Origin: Pseudomonas solani
Lineage (GTDB): Bacteria; Pseudomonadota; Gammaproteobacteria; Pseudomonadales; Pseudomonadaceae
Reading direction: 5' to 3'
Assembly (NCBI RefSeq): GCF_026072635.1
Contig: NZ_AP023081.1
Span: forward strand, 652,501-716,500
DNA: 64,000 nt
Position 1 is the first letter of the stretch; each line of letters starts with the position of its first letter. Positions 1 to 8,552 of the stretch are shown here, in pieces. Below the pieces are notes generated by a model. The model saw only the letters and a program-made list of their open reading frames with translations. It was not told the DNA's origin and searched no databases. The position numbers were made by a program, and so were the translations under genes.

Positions 1-541
1 GCTGCACACCCGGCTCGATGCGTACGCGGGCACGCACTTCGCTGTCGGGCTCGACACCGCTCACGCGGCTGCCGAGGCGGCGTGCCAGGGGAGCGGAGAG
101 CTGATCCAGGCGCTGCCAGCCGGTGCTGAACTCACCGGTCTGCGGGCGCTCGTCGACGACCTTGAAGCCGCCGTCTTCGAAGAACTGGCGCGCGACCGGC
201 CAGACTTCTGCCGGGACGCGCTGGGCAACCACCCAGCGGGAGTCGCCGCTCTTCTGCAGGCTGTAGTCGCTGACCTCGCCCTTGACCTGCAGGGGCTGCG
301 GGCGCGGGACTTCGTAGTCGGCATCGTTGCGGCTGTCGGCGACGTTCACCGGCACCGGCAGCAACGGGTCAAGACGTTTGGATTGGGCATCCGGGGGCAG
401 CTGCATGGGCGCGGTCTGGCGCGCTTCCAGGTAGTCGTTGCCGCGGTCGCGGAAATAGCCATCTTCGCCCCAAAGCCAGCCGCAGCCGCTGGTGCTGGAG
501 ATCATCAGGGCGAGAGCGGAAAGTCCGGCCAGTCGCTTCAT
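1..541 (-). CDS. bamC: BamC (NlpB) outer-membrane assembly lipoprotein, partial
   Basis: The gene runs off the left edge, so only the N-terminal 180 residues are present. The start at 541 gives a lipoprotein signal ending in a lipobox (TSGC, Cys20), then a low-complexity linker and a BamC-type domain (SDYSLQKSGDSRWVV). BamC is an accessory lipoprotein of the BAM complex, which folds beta-barrels into the outer membrane. The dapA-bamC order, with a 18-base gap, is the usual proteobacterial arrangement and suggests co-transcription from dapA. The identity rests on the lipobox, the domain start and the dapA neighbour. Confidence 0.88.
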   Translation of the reverse strand, partial: MKRLAGLSALALMISSTSGCGWLWGEDGYFRDRGNDYLEARQTAPMQLPPDAQSKRLDPLLPVPVNVADSRNDADYEVPRPQPLQVKGEVSDYSLQKSGDSRWVVAQRVPAEVWPVARQFFEDGGFKVVDERPQTGEFSTGWQRLDQLSAPLARRLGSRVSGVEPDSEVRARVRIEPGVQ

Positions 542-559
542 GCGTAGTAATTCCTCGGA

Positions 560-1438
560 TTAAACCAATACACCGGACTGGCGGAGCGCCTGACGCAGCG
601 GTTCGTGGCAACGCGGGCTGAGCCAGGTCAGCGGCAGACGGATGCCATCGGGCATCAGGCCCATCTCGTGCAGGGCCCATTTCACCGGAATCGGGTTCGA
701 TTCGATGAACAGCGCCTTGTGCAGCGGCATCAGCTTGTCGTTGATGGCACGGGCGGTTTCAGCATCGCCACGCATGGCGGCGGCGCAGAGTTCGGCCATC
801 TCGCGGGGGGCGACGTTGGCGGTCACGGAGATGTTGCCCTTGCCGCCCATGAGCATCAGCTCGACGGCGGTGGCGTCGTCACCGGAATAGACGAGGAAGT
901 CCTTGCTCACGCGATCCAGTACTTCCTGGCCACGCTTGAGGTCGCCGGTGGCTTCCTTGATACCGATGATGTTGGAGATCTTCGCCAGGCGCTCGACGGT
1001 CTCGGGCAGCATGTCGCAGACGGTGCGGCCGGGGACGTTGTAGAGGATCTGCGGGATCGCGACGGATTCGGCGATGTGGCGGAAATGCTGGTACAGGCCT
1101 TCCTGGGTCGGCTTGTTGTAGTACGGGGTCACCAGCAGGCAGGCATCGGCGCCAACGCCCTTGGCGGCGGCGGTGAGGTCGACCGACTCACGGGTGGAGT
1201 TGCCACCGGTGCCGGCGATGACCGGGATGCGGCCATTGACCTGATCCACCACGCGGCGGATGACTTCGATGTGTTCGTTCACGTCCAGCGTCGCGGATTC
1301 ACCCGTGGTGCCGACTGCGACTATGGCGTTGGTGCCTTCCTGCAGGTGGAAATCCACCAGCTTGGTCAGACTCGCCCAGTCCAGTTGACCTTGTGCATCC
1401 ATGGGCGTGACCAGTGCCACCATACTGCCCGCAATCAT
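560..1438 (-). CDS. dapA: 4-hydroxy-tetrahydrodipicolinate synthase
   Basis: DapA condenses pyruvate with aspartate semialdehyde in the diaminopimelate/lysine pathway, in the cytoplasm. The 292-residue length is typical. Visible motifs are the GTTGES phosphate-loop-like segment (residues 43-48), catalytic Tyr133 in YNVPGRT and Schiff-base Lys161 in GIKEATGD. The frame stays open upstream to 1522, but the conserved N-terminus MIAGSMVALVTPM sets the start at 1438. bamC follows closely on the same strand. Confidence 0.96.
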   Translation of the reverse strand: MIAGSMVALVTPMDAQGQLDWASLTKLVDFHLQEGTNAIVAVGTTGESATLDVNEHIEVIRRVVDQVNGRIPVIAGTGGNSTRESVDLTAAAKGVGADACLLVTPYYNKPTQEGLYQHFRHIAESVAIPQILYNVPGRTVCDMLPETVERLAKISNIIGIKEATGDLKRGQEVLDRVSKDFLVYSGDDATAVELMLMGGKGNISVTANVAPREMAELCAAAMRGDAETARAINDKLMPLHKALFIESNPIPVKWALHEMGLMPDGIRLPLTWLSPRCHEPLRQALRQSGVLV

Positions 1439-1605
1439 GCAACCGCTCCTGCCGGAAAAAGAGAGCCGTAATGGTACTGGTGCCCATTGCCCAGCACAAG
1501 CTGACGAGGGTGCCTCAAGCATTCCCCTCGGCGGCGCTTTTCGCTAACCTTCCCGCTTTGATCGGCGCGGCTTTGCCCGCCCTCCTCTCGCTTTAGGAAT
1601 GCTGC

Positions 1606-2163
1606 ATGTCCACCACCCCGCCCCGCGAACAATTCCTTGTGATCAGTGCCCTTGGCGTCAACCCGATGGAGCTGACCAACGTGCTGTGCCGAGCCAGCCA
1701 GGAAAACCGCTGCGCAGTGGTCAGCAGCCGCCTGACCCGCCACGGTGAGTACTGCGCCCTGGTACTGCAGGTATCCGGCAGTTGGGATGCCCTGGCCCGC
1801 CTCGAAGCCGGCCTGCCGGCCCTGGCCAAGCGCCACGAGTTCACCACCCAGGTGACCCGCAGCGCCGCGCTGGAGCCCCGCCCGCAGTCGCTGCCCTACG
1901 TCGCCTACGTCAGCGCCGCGTACCGCCCGGATATCCTCAACGAGCTGTGCCAGTTCTTCATCGATCACCGTGTCGAACTGGAGAGCCTCACCTGCGACAC
2001 CTACCAGGCGCCGCAGACCATGAGCACCATGCTCAACGCCACCATCACCGTGACGCTGCCCGCCGGCACCCAGATCAGTTGGCTGCGCGACCAGTTCCTC
2101 GACTTCGCCGACGCGCTGAACCTCGACGCGCTGATCGAGCCCTGGCGCCCGCAGCACCCGTAA
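1606..2163 (+). CDS. GcvR-like ACT-domain regulatory protein
   Basis: This 185-residue protein appears to hold two ACT-type domains: residues about 8-85 (FLVISALGVNPMELTNVLC) and about 95-175 (YVAYVSAAYRPDILNELCQFF). That is the architecture of the glycine-cleavage repressor family GcvR. Proteins of this type bind small ligands and modulate a partner regulator rather than binding DNA themselves. It diverges from dapA and lies 10 bases before bcp, the usual gene order in Pseudomonas. Family assignment is firm; a role in glycine cleavage control is inferred only from the family. Confidence 0.82.
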   Translation: MSTTPPREQFLVISALGVNPMELTNVLCRASQENRCAVVSSRLTRHGEYCALVLQVSGSWDALARLEAGLPALAKRHEFTTQVTRSAALEPRPQSLPYVAYVSAAYRPDILNELCQFFIDHRVELESLTCDTYQAPQTMSTMLNATITVTLPAGTQISWLRDQFLDFADALNLDALIEPWRPQHP

Positions 2164-2173
2164 GGAGCAAGAC

Positions 2174-2647
2174 ATGGCCGTAACCATCGACCAGCCGGTC
2201 GCCGATTTCACCGCCCCCGCCACCAGCGGCCAGCAGGTGACCCTCTCCGCCCTCAGGGGCAAGCAGGTAGTGATCTATTTCTACCCGAAGGACAGCACCC
2301 CGGGCTGCACCACCGAAGGCCAGGGTTTCCGTGACCAGCACGGCGCCTTCGCAGCAGCCAACACGGTGATCTTCGGTGTCTCCCGCGATGGCCTGAAGTC
2401 CCACGAGAACTTCAAGTGCAAGCAGGAGTTCCCCTTCGAGCTGATCTCCGACAAGGACGAGGCGGTCTGCCAGCTGTTCGACGTGATCAAGCTGAAGAAG
2501 CTCTACGGCAAGGAATACATGGGCGTCGACCGCAGCACCTTCCTCATCGACAAGGACGGCGTGCTGCGCCAGGAGTGGCGTGGCGTGAAGGTTCCCGGCC
2601 ATGTGGATGCCGTGCTCGCCGCCGCGCAGGCGCTGAACAAGGGCTGA
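2174..2647 (+). CDS. bcp: Thioredoxin-dependent peroxiredoxin, Bcp/PrxQ family
   Basis: Bcp reduces hydrogen peroxide and organic hydroperoxides using thioredoxin. The 157-residue protein has the AhpC/TSA fold signature with the peroxidatic cysteine Cys45 in STPGCTTEG. The position where many Bcp proteins carry a resolving cysteine (residue 50) is Gln here. Cys82 and Cys99 are the other cysteines, so this enzyme probably works as a 1-Cys type or with an alternative resolving Cys. It is preceded by the GcvR-like gene (10-base gap) and followed by a strong terminator. Confidence 0.94.
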   Translation: MAVTIDQPVADFTAPATSGQQVTLSALRGKQVVIYFYPKDSTPGCTTEGQGFRDQHGAFAAANTVIFGVSRDGLKSHENFKCKQEFPFELISDKDEAVCQLFDVIKLKKLYGKEYMGVDRSTFLIDKDGVLRQEWRGVKVPGHVDAVLAAAQALNKG

Positions 2648-2675
2648 GCCCAGGCGCCATGCAGACGCAATGAAA

Positions 2676-2699
2676 GAAGGCCGCGATCGCGGCCTTTTT
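2676..2699 (+). terminator. Rho-independent terminator after bcp
   Basis: A GC-rich perfect hairpin (GGCCGCG/CGCGGCC) is followed by a run of five T. It lies 29 bases after the bcp stop and also sits between convergent bcp and the permease gene on the other strand. Confidence 0.85.
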
Positions 2700-2723
2700 C
2701 ATGTGCACTTACATCAGCGAGGC

Positions 2724-3803
2724 TCACATCAGCGGTGATGGCCCTTCCCGCAGGGGCCCGCTGCGTGGCCAGGCATCCAGCACCGCCTTGAACAGGGTCG
2801 CCAGGGGGATAGCGAAGAAGATCCCCCAAAAGCCCCAGAGCCCGCCAAACAGCAGCACTGCGCAAATGATCGCCACCGGGTGCATGTTCACCGCCTCGGA
2901 GAACAGCAGCGGCACCAGGATGTTGCCATCCAGCGCCTGGATCACCCCGTAAACCACCATCAGGTAGATGAACTGGTCGCCCCAGCCCCACTGGAACAGC
3001 GCGATCAGGGCCACCGGCACGGTCACCACCACCGCGCCTATGTAGGGCACCACCACCGAGAGGCCGACCAACAGGGCCAGCAACGCCGCATAGTTGAGCC
3101 CGAGAGAGACGAAGGCGACGTAGGTCACGCCGCCACAGATGACGATCTCGATCACCTTGCCGCGGATGTAGTTGGCGATCTGCTGGTGCATTTCCCGCCA
3201 GACCTGGGTCATCAGCGCCCGCTCGCGCGGCAGGTAGCCGCTCATCCAGCGCTGGATCAGCTCGCGGTCCTTGAGGAAGAAGAACACCAGGATCGGCACA
3301 AGCACCAGGTAGATCATCAGGTTGACCACCAGCGGCAGGCTGGAGAGCGAGAAGGTCAACGCCCACTGGCCGAACTTGCCGATCTCGCTGCGGGTCACCT
3401 CGATGGCATTGAGCACCTGCTCGTCGGTGACCAGGTGCGGGTAGCGCTCGGGCAGCAGCAGGAGCAGCGACTGCCACTCGCCGAGCATGCGCGGCAGCTC
3501 GTTGAACAGGGTGCTGAGCTGCTGCCAGAGCAGCGGCATGAGCACCACCAGGAACAGCGCCAGGGCACCGATGAACAGCGCGAACACCAGCCACACGGCC
3601 AGCGTCTCGGGCATGCGCAGGCGCTCGAGGAAATTCACCACCCCCTGCATCAGGAAGGCCAGCACCAGACCCGCCAGGACCGGCGCCAACATGTTGCCGA
3701 GGGTGAGGACGAGGGTGAAGCCCAGGACCAGGAAGACCGCCAGTACCACCGCTTCTTCATCGGAGAAGTAGCGCTGCACCCAATCGCGAAGCACCTTGAA
3801 CAT
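2724..3803 (-). CDS. AI-2E family transporter / PerM-like permease
   Basis: This 359-residue polytopic membrane protein has hydrophobic segments near residues 17-60, 65-95, 155-180 and a C-terminal cluster at about 210-340. The C-terminal motif PYIGAVVVTVPVALIALFQ is characteristic of the AI-2E exporter (UPF0118/PerM) family. Members export small molecules, or Na+/H+ antiport in some relatives; the substrate here cannot be read from sequence. It is followed on the same strand by nothing, and its upstream neighbour is the TusA-like gene, 26 bases away. A second paralogue is at 36956-38050. Confidence 0.85.
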   Translation of the reverse strand: MFKVLRDWVQRYFSDEEAVVLAVFLVLGFTLVLTLGNMLAPVLAGLVLAFLMQGVVNFLERLRMPETLAVWLVFALFIGALALFLVVLMPLLWQQLSTLFNELPRMLGEWQSLLLLLPERYPHLVTDEQVLNAIEVTRSEIGKFGQWALTFSLSSLPLVVNLMIYLVLVPILVFFFLKDRELIQRWMSGYLPRERALMTQVWREMHQQIANYIRGKVIEIVICGGVTYVAFVSLGLNYAALLALLVGLSVVVPYIGAVVVTVPVALIALFQWGWGDQFIYLMVVYGVIQALDGNILVPLLFSEAVNMHPVAIICAVLLFGGLWGFWGIFFAIPLATLFKAVLDAWPRSGPLREGPSPLM

Positions 3804-3829
3804 CGGAGTTCCTTGGTAAGCGGAGAAAT

Positions 3830-4081
3830 TCAGGCCTTGCGCAGCCAGTAGCGATAGGTCCCGCCCTGCTCTTCCTCGTGCAGCAGCACGTGGCCGGCGA
3901 GGCGGGCGAAGGCGCGGAAGTCGCGTTGCGAACCGGCATCGGTGGCGGTGACCTTGAGCACTGCGCCACTGGCCAGACGGTTGAGTTCCAGCTTGGCCTT
4001 GAGCAGCGGCAAGGGGCAGTTGAGCCCGCTGGCGTCGAGTTCGGCGTCGAAGGTATCGGGAGCGCCGGTGGCGTCTGTCAT
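3830..4081 (-). CDS. TusA-like sulfur carrier protein
   Basis: A small (83-residue) SirA/TusA/YedF-family protein with the CPxP motif at residues 22-25 (NCPLPLLKAK). The Cys is the expected persulfide carrier. Family members deliver sulfur for tRNA thiolation, molybdenum cofactor or other sulfur transfers. The P. aeruginosa gene in the same syntenic position (PA1006 as I recall) was tied to molybdenum homeostasis and nitrate use, so that role is a reasonable inference. It precedes the PerM-like gene in a likely two-gene unit. Confidence 0.88.
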   Translation of the reverse strand: MTDATGAPDTFDAELDASGLNCPLPLLKAKLELNRLASGAVLKVTATDAGSQRDFRAFARLAGHVLLHEEEQGGTYRYWLRKA

Positions 4082-4186
4082 GGGTGTTCTCCAGGAGGGC
4101 GCCTAGGATACAGAAGCCCGCGCAACCCTGGCCAGCCGACCGGGCGGGAGGCTACAGTTAGCGCTTTGCCGACAAGAGCCCTGTGC

Positions 4187-5620
4187 ATGAATCCGCTGCG
4201 CCCCACTCTGCTGACGCTTGCCTGCCTCCTCGCATCGCCCGTGATGGCCGATGACCTGCCGTCCCTCGGCGACTCCAGTTCGGCCATCGTCTCCCCGGAA
4301 CAGGAACACCAGCTGGGCCGCGCCTGGCTCAGCCTGCTGCGCGGCCAGGTGGAACAGCTCCCGGACCCGCAGCTCAAGGACTATGTCGAAACCAGCGTCT
4401 ACCGCCTGGCCGAAACCAGCCAGTTGCAGGACCGTCGCCTGGAATTCGTGCTGCTCAAGAGCCCGCAGCTCAACGCCTTCGCCGCGCCGGGCGGCATCGT
4501 CGGCGTCAACGGCGGCCTGTTCCTCTATGCACCGAACGAAGCCGAGTACGCCTCGGTTCTCGCCCACGAACTGGCTCACCTGTCGCAACGCCACTTCGCA
4601 CGCGGCATCGAAGCCCAGCAACGCATGCAGATCCCGGTGATGGCGGCCATGCTGGCCGGTATCGTCGCGGCCGCCGCAGGCGCCGGTGACGCGGGCATGG
4701 CAGCGATCATGTCGACCCAGGCCGCCGCGATCCAGGAGCAGCGCCGCTTCTCCCGGCAGAACGAACAGGAAGCCGACCGCATCGGTCTGCTCAACCTGGA
4801 AAAGGCCGGTTACGACCCCCGCGCCATGCCCAACATGTTCGAGCGCCTGATGCGCCAGTACCGCTACGACTCCAAACCGCCGGAATTCCTCCTCACCCAC
4901 CCGGTGACCGAGTCGCGTATCGCCGACACCCGCAACCGTGCCGAACAGGCGCCACCGGGCGGCGTGGAGAACAGCCTGCGCTACCAGTTGATGCGCGCCC
5001 GCGTGCAGCTGATGTTCGAAGAAACCCCGGGGATTTCCGCCAAGCGCTTCCGCGCCATGCTCGACGCCGATCCCAAGCTGGATGCCGCGCGCTACGGCCT
5101 GGCCATTGCGCAGATCAAGAACGGCCAGCTCAACGAGGCGCGTGAAGGCCTGGCGCAATTGCTGGCCAAGTCGCCCAACGAGATCGTCTACAACCTCGCC
5201 CAGGTGGACCTGGACATCACCGCCAACCGTCTGCCGGACGCGCAGAAACGGGTCGACCGACTGCTGGGCCTGTACCCCAACAACTACCCGCTGAAGCAGG
5301 CGCGCAGCGACCTGATGCTCAAGCTCAACAAACCCCAGGAAGCGGAGAAAATCCTCGACGGCCTGGTGAAGTCCCGGCCCAACGACCCGGACGTCTGGTA
5401 CCAGGTGGCCGAAGTACGCGGGCTGGCCGGCAACACCATCGGCCTGCACCAGGCGCGCGCAGAGTTCTTCGCCCTGGTCGGCGACTACGACCAGGCCATC
5501 GAACAGCTGGATTTCGCCAAACGCCGCGCCACCAACAACTTCCCGCTCGCCTCGCGCATCGATGCACGCCAGCAGGAGATGATCGAGCAGCAGAAGACCA
5601 TCAAGCAGATGATGCGCTGA
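4187..5620 (+). CDS. bepA: M48-family periplasmic metalloprotease with TPR repeats (BepA-like)
   Basis: This 477-residue protein begins with a signal peptide (cleavage near PVMA-DD, residue 21). It carries the zinc motif HELAH at 127-131 and a third ligand Glu195 in NEQEADRIG. The C-terminal half (about 300-470) is TPR-like. BepA/YfgC degrades or chaperones misassembled outer-membrane proteins such as LptD at the BAM complex. The open frame extends upstream to 3878, but the signal peptide fixes the start at 4187. It diverges from the TusA-like gene and ends at a strong terminator. Confidence 0.88.
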   Translation: MNPLRPTLLTLACLLASPVMADDLPSLGDSSSAIVSPEQEHQLGRAWLSLLRGQVEQLPDPQLKDYVETSVYRLAETSQLQDRRLEFVLLKSPQLNAFAAPGGIVGVNGGLFLYAPNEAEYASVLAHELAHLSQRHFARGIEAQQRMQIPVMAAMLAGIVAAAAGAGDAGMAAIMSTQAAAIQEQRRFSRQNEQEADRIGLLNLEKAGYDPRAMPNMFERLMRQYRYDSKPPEFLLTHPVTESRIADTRNRAEQAPPGGVENSLRYQLMRARVQLMFEETPGISAKRFRAMLDADPKLDAARYGLAIAQIKNGQLNEAREGLAQLLAKSPNEIVYNLAQVDLDITANRLPDAQKRVDRLLGLYPNNYPLKQARSDLMLKLNKPQEAEKILDGLVKSRPNDPDVWYQVAEVRGLAGNTIGLHQARAEFFALVGDYDQAIEQLDFAKRRATNNFPLASRIDARQQEMIEQQKTIKQMMR

Positions 5621-5635
5621 CAGCAAGCGCACACG

Positions 5636-5664
5636 AAAAAGCCCGGACAGGTCCGGGCTTTTTT
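5636..5664 (+). terminator. Bidirectional-looking terminator between bepA and nadA
   Basis: The hairpin GCCCGGAC/GTCCGGGC is flanked by five A on the left and six T on the right, so it can end transcription from both convergent genes. Confidence 0.88.
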
Positions 5665-5675
5665 GTGCGTGCCGA

Positions 5676-6734
5676 TCAGGCGTTGCCGGCGAGCTTCAAC
5701 CGTGCGGCCTGGGTGAAGTCGAGCATGCGCTTGAGCGGCTTGATCGCCCGGGGCACCAGCGCGGCATCGACGAAGATTTCGTTGCTGCCTTCGCGCAGGC
5801 ACTGCAGGGTGCGCTCCAGGGTGTTCATGGCCATCCAGGGGCAGTGCGCGCAACTGCGGCAGGCAGCGCCATTGCCGGCGGTAGGCGCTTCGATGAACTG
5901 CTTGTCCGGGCACAGCTGCTGCATCTTGTAGAAGATGCCGCGGTCGGTGGCGACGATGAACATTTTGTTCGGCAGGGTTTGCGCAGCCTTGATCAGTTGG
6001 CTGGTGGAACCCACCGCATCGGCCAGTTCAATGACCGCCTCGGGCGATTCCGGGTGGACCAGGATGGCCGCCTCCGGGTACAGCGCCTTCATGTCTTCGA
6101 GCTGCTTGGCCTTGAACTCCTCGTGGACGATGCAGGCACCGTCCCAGAGCAGCATATCGGCACCGGTCTCGCGCTGGATGTAACGGCCCAGGTGCTGGTC
6201 CGGCGCCCAGATGATCTTCTCGCCGTTGTCCATCAGGCTCTCGACGATCTCCAGCGCACAGCTGGAGGTCACCACCCAGTCGGCCCGGGCCTTCACCGCC
6301 GCGGAGGTATTGGCGTAGACGACCACGGTGCGCTCCGGATGCTGGTCGCAGAACGCCGAGAACTCGTCCACCGGGCAACCCAGGTCCAGGGAGCAGGTCG
6401 CTTCCAGGGTCGGCATCAGCACGCGCTTTTCCGGGTTGAGGATCTTCGCCGTCTCGCCCATGAAGCGCACGCCCGCCACCAGCACCGTCTTCGCCGAATG
6501 CTGGTTGCCGAAGCGGGCCATCTCCAGCGAGTCGGACACGCAACCACCGGTTTCCTCGGCCAGGGCCTGGATCACCGGGTCGCAGTAGTAGTGGGCGACG
6601 AGCACTGCATCCTGCGCCTTCAGCTCGGCGGCGATGTCTGCACGCAGCTGCGCCTCTTCATCAGCCGAAAGCTGCCGGGGCTGCTTGGCGGCGAGGTGGG
6701 CCTGGACGAGAAAACGTTCGGAGAGATGAGACAT
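5676..6734 (-). CDS. nadA: Quinolinate synthase A
   Basis: NadA condenses iminoaspartate with dihydroxyacetone phosphate to quinolinate in de novo NAD synthesis. The 352-residue length fits. Cysteines suited to bind the [4Fe-4S] cluster appear in TCSLDLGCP, TSSCALEIV and ACRSCAHCPW. The start at 6734 gives MSHLSERFLVQA. On the downstream side it converges with bepA; upstream lies a 235-base gap that ends at tRNA-Lys. Confidence 0.96.
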   Translation of the reverse strand: MSHLSERFLVQAHLAAKQPRQLSADEEAQLRADIAAELKAQDAVLVAHYYCDPVIQALAEETGGCVSDSLEMARFGNQHSAKTVLVAGVRFMGETAKILNPEKRVLMPTLEATCSLDLGCPVDEFSAFCDQHPERTVVVYANTSAAVKARADWVVTSSCALEIVESLMDNGEKIIWAPDQHLGRYIQRETGADMLLWDGACIVHEEFKAKQLEDMKALYPEAAILVHPESPEAVIELADAVGSTSQLIKAAQTLPNKMFIVATDRGIFYKMQQLCPDKQFIEAPTAGNGAACRSCAHCPWMAMNTLERTLQCLREGSNEIFVDAALVPRAIKPLKRMLDFTQAARLKLAGNA

Positions 6735-6912
6735 GTCTGCGGGACCTGCGAGCGCACTGCGCGAAAGCCTGTTGGGTCACCGCCCCGCCAAGCCAGGGGC
6801 CATGCGGTTCGGGGCGCGGATGATAACGCAGATTAACGCCAATGGGCATGGCTGCGGGAGAGGCCATCCGTCCCCCGATGAGGGGGGGACCATACTTTTC
6901 GGCGGACAAACG

Positions 6913-6944
6913 AAAAGCGGGAAGACCTTTCGATCTTCCCGCTT
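6913..6944 (-). terminator. Terminator downstream of tRNA-Lys
   Basis: An 11-bp perfect inverted repeat (AAGCGGGAAGA / TCTTCCCGCTT) with an 8-base loop lies 25 bases past the 3' end of tRNA-Lys. It is followed on the minus strand by TTTTCGTTTG. The rest of the nadA/tRNA gap (6735-6912) shows no gene. Confidence 0.75.
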
Positions 6945-6969
6945 CCGTTGCTCCTCGCGGAGCCTTGTA

Positions 6970-7045
6970 TGGTGGGTCGTGTAGGATTCGAACCTACGAC
7001 CAATTGGTTAAAAGCCAACTGCTCTACCGACTGAGCTAACGACCC
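6970..7045 (-). tRNA. tRNA-Lys (anticodon TTT)
   Basis: Read on the minus strand it forms a 76-base cloverleaf that starts GGGTCGT and ends ACGACCC plus ACCA, so CCA is encoded. The D-loop sequence is AGCTCAGTCGGTAGAG, the anticodon loop CTTTTAA gives UUU, and the T-arm contains GGTTCGAATCC. Acceptor stem pairing is perfect. In P. aeruginosa a tRNA-Lys at this syntenic site, next to queC, is an attachment site for integrative elements of the pKLC102/PAPI-1 type; no such element is present here. Confidence 0.97.
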
Positions 7046-7103
7046 GACGCGGAGCGCATAATACTGATTTTATTCAGGAATTCAACACCCCACCGAAAAT
7101 ATT

Positions 7104-7778
7104 TCAGAAATATCTCGTAGGATCCTGCACCCCAGCCGCTTCGAAGCCGGCTGCACGCAGGCGGCAGCTGTCGCATTTGCGGCAGGCGCGGCCTTCGTCA
7201 TCGGCCTGGTAGCAGGACACCGTCAAAGCGTAGTCGACGCCAAGCTTCATGCCCGCCTGGACGATATCCGCCTTGCTGAGGTTCTGCAGCGGCGCCTGGA
7301 TGCGGAAACCATCCCCTTCCACCCCGGCCTTGGTCGCCAGGTTGGCCATGCGCTGGAAGGCCTCGACGAACTCGGGGCGGCAATCCGGGTAGCCGGAATA
7401 GTCCACGGCATTGACGCCGATGAAGATATCCCGCGCGCCGAGTACTTCGGCCCACCCCAGGGCGAGGGACAGGAACACGGTGTTGCGTGCCGGCACATAG
7501 GTGACCGGGATGCCTTCGGTAGGGGCTTCCGGCACATCGATGCTGCTGTCGGTCAGGGCCGAGCCACCGATGCCATCGAGATTGAGGCCAATCACCTTGT
7601 GTTCGACCACACCCAACTGGCGGGCCACGCGTTCGGCCGCCTGCAGCTCGGCACGGTGACGCTGGCCGTAGTCGAAGCTCATGGTGTAGCAGGCGTAGCC
7701 TTCAGCACGGGCCATGGCTACCACGGTGGCGGAGTCCAGGCCGCCGGAGAGGAGGATTACCGCTTTCTTGTCGCTCAT
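7104..7778 (-). CDS. queC: 7-cyano-7-deazaguanine synthase
   Basis: QueC converts 7-carboxy-7-deazaguanine to preQ0 with ATP and ammonia, on the queuosine tRNA modification route. The 224-residue protein has the PP-loop ATPase motif SGGLDSAT (residues 11-18). A C-terminal zinc cluster includes the cysteines of CYQADDEGRACRKCDSC. It is one base away from queE, so the pair is an operon. Confidence 0.96.
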   Translation of the reverse strand: MSDKKAVILLSGGLDSATVVAMARAEGYACYTMSFDYGQRHRAELQAAERVARQLGVVEHKVIGLNLDGIGGSALTDSSIDVPEAPTEGIPVTYVPARNTVFLSLALGWAEVLGARDIFIGVNAVDYSGYPDCRPEFVEAFQRMANLATKAGVEGDGFRIQAPLQNLSKADIVQAGMKLGVDYALTVSCYQADDEGRACRKCDSCRLRAAGFEAAGVQDPTRYF

Positions 7779-7779
7779 A

Positions 7780-8427
7780 TCAATGTCCCGGCTCGTCGTT
7801 CCAGAGGATCTTGTGCAATTGCAGCTGCAGGCGCACCGGCAGGTTGTCGGCCACTATCCAGTCCGCCAGGTTCCGCGCGCTCACCTGCTGGTGGCTGGGC
7901 GAGAACAGCACCTCACCGGCACGCTGCTCCAGGCGGTACTCGATCAACTTGGACACGGCCCAGTCGTAGTCCTCGCGGGAACAGATGACGAACTTCACCT
8001 GGTCGTTGCTGGTCAGCAGGGCCATGTTCTCGTAGCGGTTGCGCCCGACTTCGGCGGAGCCCGGCGTCTTCAGGTCGACGACACGGCTGACGCGGGTGTC
8101 CACGGGGGCGATATCCAGGGCTCCGCTGGTCTCCAGGGAAACCTCGTAGCCGGCATCACAGAGCCGTTGCAGGAGCGGGATGCAGTTGGGTTGCGCCAGC
8201 GGCTCACCGCCCGTCACACAGACGTAGCGGGGCTTGTAGGCGGCTACCTGGGCGAGGATGTCGTCCAGGGTGTGGATCTGGCCGCCATTGAAGGCGTAGG
8301 CGGTGTCGCAGTACTGGCAGCGCAGGGGACAGCCGGTCAGGCGCACGAATACCGTCGGCAAGCCGGCGGTACGCGTCTCCCCCTGCAGCGAGTAGAAGAT
8401 CTCGGTCAGTCGCAGGGTCTGTTGCAT
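7780..8427 (-). CDS. queE: 7-carboxy-7-deazaguanine synthase (radical SAM)
   Basis: QueE is the radical SAM enzyme that rearranges 6-carboxytetrahydropterin to 7-carboxy-7-deazaguanine. The 215-residue protein has the CxxxCxxC cluster in GCPLRCQYCDTAY and the SAM-binding GGEPLAQ motif. The open frame continues to 8460, but the conserved start MQQTLRLTEIF places the initiator at 8427. It lies directly upstream of queC and downstream of the tol-pal-cpoB unit. Confidence 0.95.
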   Translation of the reverse strand: MQQTLRLTEIFYSLQGETRTAGLPTVFVRLTGCPLRCQYCDTAYAFNGGQIHTLDDILAQVAAYKPRYVCVTGGEPLAQPNCIPLLQRLCDAGYEVSLETSGALDIAPVDTRVSRVVDLKTPGSAEVGRNRYENMALLTSNDQVKFVICSREDYDWAVSKLIEYRLEQRAGEVLFSPSHQQVSARNLADWIVADNLPVRLQLQLHKILWNDEPGH

Positions 8428-8504
8428 AAGGGCCACGGGCGTGACGGCTAAACAGGCCATCCGCCTCCGTTGCTGGAAGAAAATATGAGGGCGGCGATTC
8501 TAAA

Positions 8505-8531
8505 CGAAAAAACCCGCGACAGGCGCGGGTT
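8505..8531 (-). terminator. Terminator of the tol-pal-cpoB operon
   Basis: On the minus strand the 8-bp stem AACCCGCG/CGCGGGTT is followed by a T-run (TTTTTTCG). It lies 22 bases past the cpoB stop. Confidence 0.82.
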
Positions 8532-8552
8532 AATCGATGCTCGGGGCGTGGA

